Origin: CAZGXI01 sp964529715
GTDB taxonomy: Bacteria; Chloroflexota; Anaerolineae; Aggregatilineales; Ch27
Direction: 5' to 3'
Assembly (NCBI GenBank): GCA_964529715.1
Contig: CAZGXI010000012.1
Coordinates: 53,482-117,481, forward strand
Length of the DNA stretch: 64,000 nt
Shown here in pieces: positions 60,504 through 64,000 of this stretch; the first letter of the stretch is position 1, and each line of letters starts with the position of its first letter. The notes beneath the pieces are model-generated. The model saw nothing but the letters and a program-made list of their open reading frames with translations, ran no database searches and was not told the origin of the DNA. A program made the position numbers and the translations under genes.

Positions 60504-61328
60504 CTACTTTTGGCGAATCAGTGTGGCGAAGTGCCCCGCCCAGGCCGGCGGCAGTTCCAGGGCGAAGCTGTCTGGGTAGGCGGCTATGAATTCCTCGACG
60601 GCAGTCTGGACGCCGGAGGAGAAGTAGCCGTAATCGTCCACCACCACGCGCCCGCCGACCGGCAGCCGCGAGGCCAGGAAGTTCAGGCCGGTGAGGATCG
60701 GCGCGTAAAAGTCGAAGTCGATATAGGCGAAGCACACCCGCTCCGGCAGGGGGGATGTGTTGATCGTATCCTCAATGAATCCGGCGACGACGTGCGTCCG
60801 TTCCGGGGGAAAGCCGACCTCAGCCAGGCGTTCCCGCACCAGGTCGTCGGAGAAGCTCATCTGGCCCCGGTAGGCTTCCATCGATCCCAGGTTGAAGATG
60901 TCGTTGATGAGGCGGTCTTTTGCGTGTGGGCGGGGGAGGCCCTGGAACGAGTCGAACAGCCACAAGGCTTTGTCCGTCGCGCGGATTTCGTTCGCCAGCA
61001 GGGCCGAGGTCGCGCCCTGTGCCACGCCGAACTCGCACACGTCGCCCTCCAGGGGCAGGGCGCGGTGCAGCGCATCGAGCACCCACAGCCCTTCGCTCAC
61101 ATCTGTGCCGATCAAGCGCGCCAACAGGTCGAGCCGCCCTTCGATTGGAGGCAGGTCAGGGAACACGCGCTCTGTAATGCAGCCATATAGCTCCTGAACG
61201 GTGGCGCGGTACTTCTGCCACAGAAAGTCGAACTGGCTCTGCGACACGCCTTCTGCGCCGACCCGCTGCACCCGGAGGCCTGCCGGTTTGAGCAGACGGT
61301 TCACCGCCCCGCCGAGTTTTTTCTGCAT
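60504..61328 (-). CDS. TylF/MycF-family O-methyltransferase
   Basis: A 274-residue SAM-dependent methyltransferase with CEFGVAQGATSALLANE at the SAM site, LFDSFQGLPRP, the metal-binding Asp in FAYIDFDFY, and VVVDDYGYFSSGVQTAVEEF. These match macrocin O-methyltransferase (TylF) proteins, which act on sugars. The substrate here is unknown. The start at 61328 avoids overlap with miaB. The gene lies 95 bp after miaB on the same strand. Confidence 0.82.
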   Translation of the reverse strand: MQKKLGGAVNRLLKPAGLRVQRVGAEGVSQSQFDFLWQKYRATVQELYGCITERVFPDLPPIEGRLDLLARLIGTDVSEGLWVLDALHRALPLEGDVCEFGVAQGATSALLANEIRATDKALWLFDSFQGLPRPHAKDRLINDIFNLGSMEAYRGQMSFSDDLVRERLAEVGFPPERTHVVAGFIEDTINTSPLPERVCFAYIDFDFYAPILTGLNFLASRLPVGGRVVVDDYGYFSSGVQTAVEEFIAAYPDSFALELPPAWAGHFATLIRQK

Positions 61329-61423
61329 CCGCCCGCCATCCTGATCCGAATTGCACGCTGTCGCCTGTGATTGTAGACGAAAACGCTCCCGCGCGCTCCT
61401 GGACTTTTGCGAGCGCCCTGCCA

Positions 61424-62809
61424 CTACCCAGCGGCGAGCGGAACGACCGTGCTCGTCTCGCGTTCTGTCGCCGTGCCCGGCAGCCGCCCCTGCATACTCC
61501 AGGGGCCGGTCCAGGTGATCTCCACATCCACGACCTGCCCGGTCAGGTCGCGCGGGGCGCTGAAGAAGACCAGCTTGTTCTGCGGCGTGCGCCCGCGCCA
61601 CTTGCCTTTGTGCTGATCCTCGACCAGCACGGGCACGGTCTGGCCCAGAAAGTGGCGGTTAATGTCTGCCACGATGCGCGCCTGGAGCCTGTCTAGCGTC
61701 ACGCGGCGGCGTTCCTTTTCCTCCGGCGGTACGTCATCGGGCATGGTGCGGGCAGAAAGAGTTTGCGGGCGCGGGCTGTACTTGGCGATGTGCGCTTTGT
61801 CCAGTTTCAGTTCGGCCAGCACGTCGTAGGTGCGCTGGAACTGGTCTGTCGTCTCGCCGGGGAAACCCACGATGATGTCGGTGTGGATTGCCACGTCAGG
61901 GATGCGCTCGCGGATGCGCGCGATCAGGCGGCGATAGTCGTCGGCGGTGTAACCGCGCTTCATGCGCGCGAGCACGTCGTCGTCGCCCGCCTGGATCGGC
62001 ACTTCGATGTGCGGCATCACGCCGGGTAGTTCGGCCACCGTGTCCAGCAGACGGTCGGTCATCCAGTTGGGATGGCTGGTGAGGAAGCGGATGCGCTGCA
62101 AGCCTTCTGGCGTGCCTGCTGCGTGGACAATGCGCAGCAGGTCTGCCAAGTCCGGGCCGTCGGGCACGTCCTTGCCATAGCGATCCACGATCTGCCCCAG
62201 CAGCGTGATCTCGCGCACACCCTGCCGGGCCAGACTGCGTACCTCGGCCACGATCTCACCGACCGGACGGCTACGCTCCACGCCGCGCCGGAAGGGGATG
62301 ACGCAAAAGCTGCACGCATGGGAACAGCCGTAGACGACCGGGACGTGTGCACTCACCAGCTTGCCGCGCTCGTGCAAGGGCAGGATTAGATCGCCGTCCT
62401 GGAAGGCGTCGCGCGCGGCGCGGGCAGCGGACTCGGTCTCAACGGCTTCCGACTCGATCCCCCGGTCGCGTAGAAAGTCTACCAGTGGGCCGGGGTCGGA
62501 GGGCGGCAGGAACACGTCCACGAAGGGAAGCTGCTGGCGCAGACGCAGCGGATCGCGCACGCCCACCAGACAGCCCATCAGGCCGATCACCTTGTCGGGA
62601 TGTCTTTCCTTGATAGGCCGCAGCATGTTCAGGCGGCCATAGGCCTTGTCTTCGGCGGACTGACGCACAACGCAGGTGTTGATCACGTAGATGTCAGCGT
62701 CCGCCGGGTCGGTGGCGGCGCAGTGGCCCAGTTTTTCCAGTTCAGAGGCCAACCGCTGCGAGTCCGCCACGTTCATCTGGCAGCCCAGAGTGTAGATGTG
62801 GTAGCGCAT
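61424..62809 (-). CDS. miaB: tRNA-2-methylthio-N6-isopentenyladenosine synthase MiaB
   Basis: A 461-residue radical-SAM methylthiotransferase. The N-terminal cluster cysteines lie in TLGCQMN, NTCVVR and MGCLVG. The radical-SAM motif is CSHACSFC (CxxxCxxC), and a C-terminal TRAM domain follows (VPVLVEDQHKG). It adds the 2-methylthio group to ms2i6A37 of tRNAs. The start at 62809 (MRYHIYTLGCQMN) is preferred over the 46-residue longer frame. It is divergent from the methyltransferase gene. Confidence 0.9.
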   Translation of the reverse strand: MRYHIYTLGCQMNVADSQRLASELEKLGHCAATDPADADIYVINTCVVRQSAEDKAYGRLNMLRPIKERHPDKVIGLMGCLVGVRDPLRLRQQLPFVDVFLPPSDPGPLVDFLRDRGIESEAVETESAARAARDAFQDGDLILPLHERGKLVSAHVPVVYGCSHACSFCVIPFRRGVERSRPVGEIVAEVRSLARQGVREITLLGQIVDRYGKDVPDGPDLADLLRIVHAAGTPEGLQRIRFLTSHPNWMTDRLLDTVAELPGVMPHIEVPIQAGDDDVLARMKRGYTADDYRRLIARIRERIPDVAIHTDIIVGFPGETTDQFQRTYDVLAELKLDKAHIAKYSPRPQTLSARTMPDDVPPEEKERRRVTLDRLQARIVADINRHFLGQTVPVLVEDQHKGKWRGRTPQNKLVFFSAPRDLTGQVVDVEITWTGPWSMQGRLPGTATERETSTVVPLAAG

Positions 62810-62936
62810 TGATTTCGTCTGCCGTGCAATGCTGTTAAAATTGTTGACTAAATTAAGCAATATTTTAGCCGAGCGGGGGAGGGGCGTCAATGGCGGCTCA
62901 TGGCACGGTCCGCGCTCGTGTGGTCGGGAGGGACCC

Positions 62937-63653
62937 ATGTACACCAAGTCAGCCCGGTTCTACGATGCCATCTACAGCTTTAAGAACTACGAGATGGAGA
63001 CGGCCATCCTGCACACCCTGATCCAGCAGCGCAAAAAATCCGACGGCGCAACCCTGCTCGATGTCGCCTGTGGAACGGGCCGGCATCTGTCCTATCTGCG
63101 AAAGCACTACGCCATCGAGGGCCTGGACCTGAACCCGGAGTTTCTCGCTATCGCGCGCCAACGTTGCCCGGACGTGCTCTTCCACCAGGGCGACATGACC
63201 GTCTTCGATCTGGACCGCACTTTCGACGCAATCACCTGCCTGTTCAGCGCCATCGGCTATGCCGGAACGGTGGAGAAATTGGATCGAGCCGTTGCGACGA
63301 TGGCCCGTCACCTCAAGCCGGGCGGGGTGATGATCGTCGAACCCTGGCTCAAGCCGGAGCAGTACATGCCCGGCCATTTAGCCGCACGCTTTGTGGACGA
63401 ACCCGATCTCAAGATTGCGCGCCTGTCGATCAGCGAATTAAGAGACCGCGTTTCGGTGATGGATATGCACCACCTGGTTGCCACGCCGGAGGGAATCGAG
63501 TATTTTGTCGAACGTCACGAACTGACGCTGTTTGACCACGAGGAATACATGGCTGCATTCCGCGCCGCCGGGCTGGATGTGACTTACGATCCCGATGGGC
63601 TGACCGGGCGGGGCCTGTACATCGGTGTGCGGCCTGTGCAGGAGGCGCAATGA
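62937..63653 (+). CDS. Class I SAM-dependent methyltransferase
   Basis: A 238-residue methyltransferase with motif I LLDVACGTGRHLSYL, IEGLDLNPEFL (acidic loop), HQGDMTVFDL and CLFSAIGYAG, then LKPGGVMIVEPW. The Cys-Gly-Thr-Gly-Arg-His motif is like that of small-molecule or sugar N-methyltransferases such as DesVI-like proteins. GGGAGG precedes the ATG at 62937. It overlaps the truncated DUF1152 gene by ATGA. Confidence 0.82.
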   Translation: MYTKSARFYDAIYSFKNYEMETAILHTLIQQRKKSDGATLLDVACGTGRHLSYLRKHYAIEGLDLNPEFLAIARQRCPDVLFHQGDMTVFDLDRTFDAITCLFSAIGYAGTVEKLDRAVATMARHLKPGGVMIVEPWLKPEQYMPGHLAARFVDEPDLKIARLSISELRDRVSVMDMHHLVATPEGIEYFVERHELTLFDHEEYMAAFRAAGLDVTYDPDGLTGRGLYIGVRPVQEAQ

Positions 63654-63949
63654 ATCTCAACCTGCCGATTTACGATCAGCTTGCCGCCTGTAAAAACCTG
63701 CTGATCGCCGGGATGGGTGGCGGGTTCGACGTGTTTGCCGGGCTGCCGGTTTACTTCGAGCTGCGCCGCCGGGGGCAGGCGGTTCACCTGGCGAATTACA
63801 CCTTTTCCGACACGGCTCGTCTCACCCACGACATTCGCCTGACCGAAACGCTGGTCGGCGTGACGGCGGACCACGACCGCCTGGAAGTCTATAAGCATTG
63901 GCGCAGGGGACTGTCGCCTCACTTGCCCAGTACGCAAGTGCTGGGTTAG
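63650..63949 (+). pseudogene. DUF1152 domain protein, truncated 5' fragment
   Basis: The first 80 residues match the start of DUF1152 proteins: MNLNLPIYDQLAACKNLLIAG, in which the family glycine loop follows as GMGGGFDVFAGLPVYF, then VHLANYTF and LVGVTADHD. The family is normally about 300 residues. Here the frame leaves the family pattern near residue 82 and stops at residue 99, exactly where an inverted-repeat-rich sequence begins (63900). It is therefore probably disrupted by an inserted element. An ATGA overlap ties it to the methyltransferase. Confidence 0.6.
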
Positions 63950-63967
63950 GCGACAGGGGAATGCGCC
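63900..63967. repeat. Inverted-repeat element disrupting the DUF1152 gene
   Basis: GGCGCA/TGCGCC (63900-63905, 63962-63967) and CTGTCGCCT/AGGCGACAG (63911-63919, 63948-63956) enclose CACTTGC/GCAAGTG (63920-63926, 63934-63940). The hairpin is about 68 bp. It could be a REP-like element or the end of an insertion sequence that continues past the window. Confidence 0.55.
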
Positions 63968-64000
63968 TTGCCCCCTTCACGAAATCCTTGACAGACGAAC

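Noticed and set aside
60415..60735. 107-residue N-terminal extension of the PLP dehydratase frame
   Set aside because: The extension is Arg/Leu-rich and not conserved, while an AGGAGAA site precedes the ATG at 60414, where the family N-terminus begins.

Overview
The window is a 64-kb piece of a GC-rich bacterial chromosome, most likely from a Chloroflexota (Anaerolineae-type) organism. This is inferred from several features seen together: Pro/Thr-rich linkers and tails on exported proteins, an SBP-OmpA fusion protein, abundant GAF/receiver signalling proteins, class III cyclases, a CrtYcd-type lycopene cyclase, RNase J beside CdaA/CdaR, and dispersed intergenic palindromes. No rRNA, CRISPR array, prophage or intact insertion sequence was seen. 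One tRNA (Glu, TTC) is present.

Layout. 29-1648: solute-binding/OmpA protein. 1858-2532: GNAT acetyltransferase. 2574-7183 (minus): four-gene ABC-2/Gld-like operon (ATPase, permease, GldG-like, DUF4340). 7380-10657 (minus): pyruvate dehydrogenase E1 alpha, E1 beta and E2, behind a leader with a terminator-like hairpin. 11418-12395 (minus): CarH-like MerR/B12 regulator, divergent from a plus-strand carotenoid run (12561-22135) that carries crtI, crtB, an epimerase, an SRPBCC protein, a second CrtI-like enzyme, lactate dehydrogenase, an aldo/keto reductase, a split ThrE exporter and a fused lycopene cyclase. 22126-23194 (minus): hypB and hypA. 23349-23531: palindromic MITE-like element. 23625-25838: NamZ-like protein and an aldo/keto reductase.

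25835-41029 is a signalling region: a two-component pair, tRNA-Glu, a REC-GAF-cyclase, signal peptidase I, a zinc-ribbon protein, a six-GAF kinase, a membrane hybrid kinase, a lone receiver, a REC-cyclase, a kinase with a pseudoreceiver, a YbjN-like protein and a REC protein with a degenerate GGDEF-like tail. 41065-49891 (minus) holds housekeeping genes: der, RNase J, cdaR, cdaA, a TPR protein and argF. 50062-51852 is an orphan oligopeptide-type binding protein. 52328-55186 is polA, preceded by a large gene (55203-57260) whose C-terminus looks like an inactivated IS200/RAYT-type Y1 transposase domain. 57295-59242: two paralogous Ig/SH3 lipoproteins. 59443-63653: PLP dehydratase, TylF-like methyltransferase, miaB and a second methyltransferase. 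The window ends in a truncated DUF1152 gene that runs into an inverted-repeat-rich sequence.

The most interesting signals are three. First, the C-terminal domain of the 55203-57260 protein follows the TnpA/RAYT pattern but has lost both HUH histidines and the catalytic tyrosine. Second, the crtI/merR intergenic region has two near-consensus divergent promoters and, between them, 11-bp direct repeats whose last copies overlap the crtI -35, as expected for a B12/light-controlled CarH operator. Third, the 34657-41029 gene run looks like a phosphorelay that feeds a cAMP cyclase and includes degenerate receivers.
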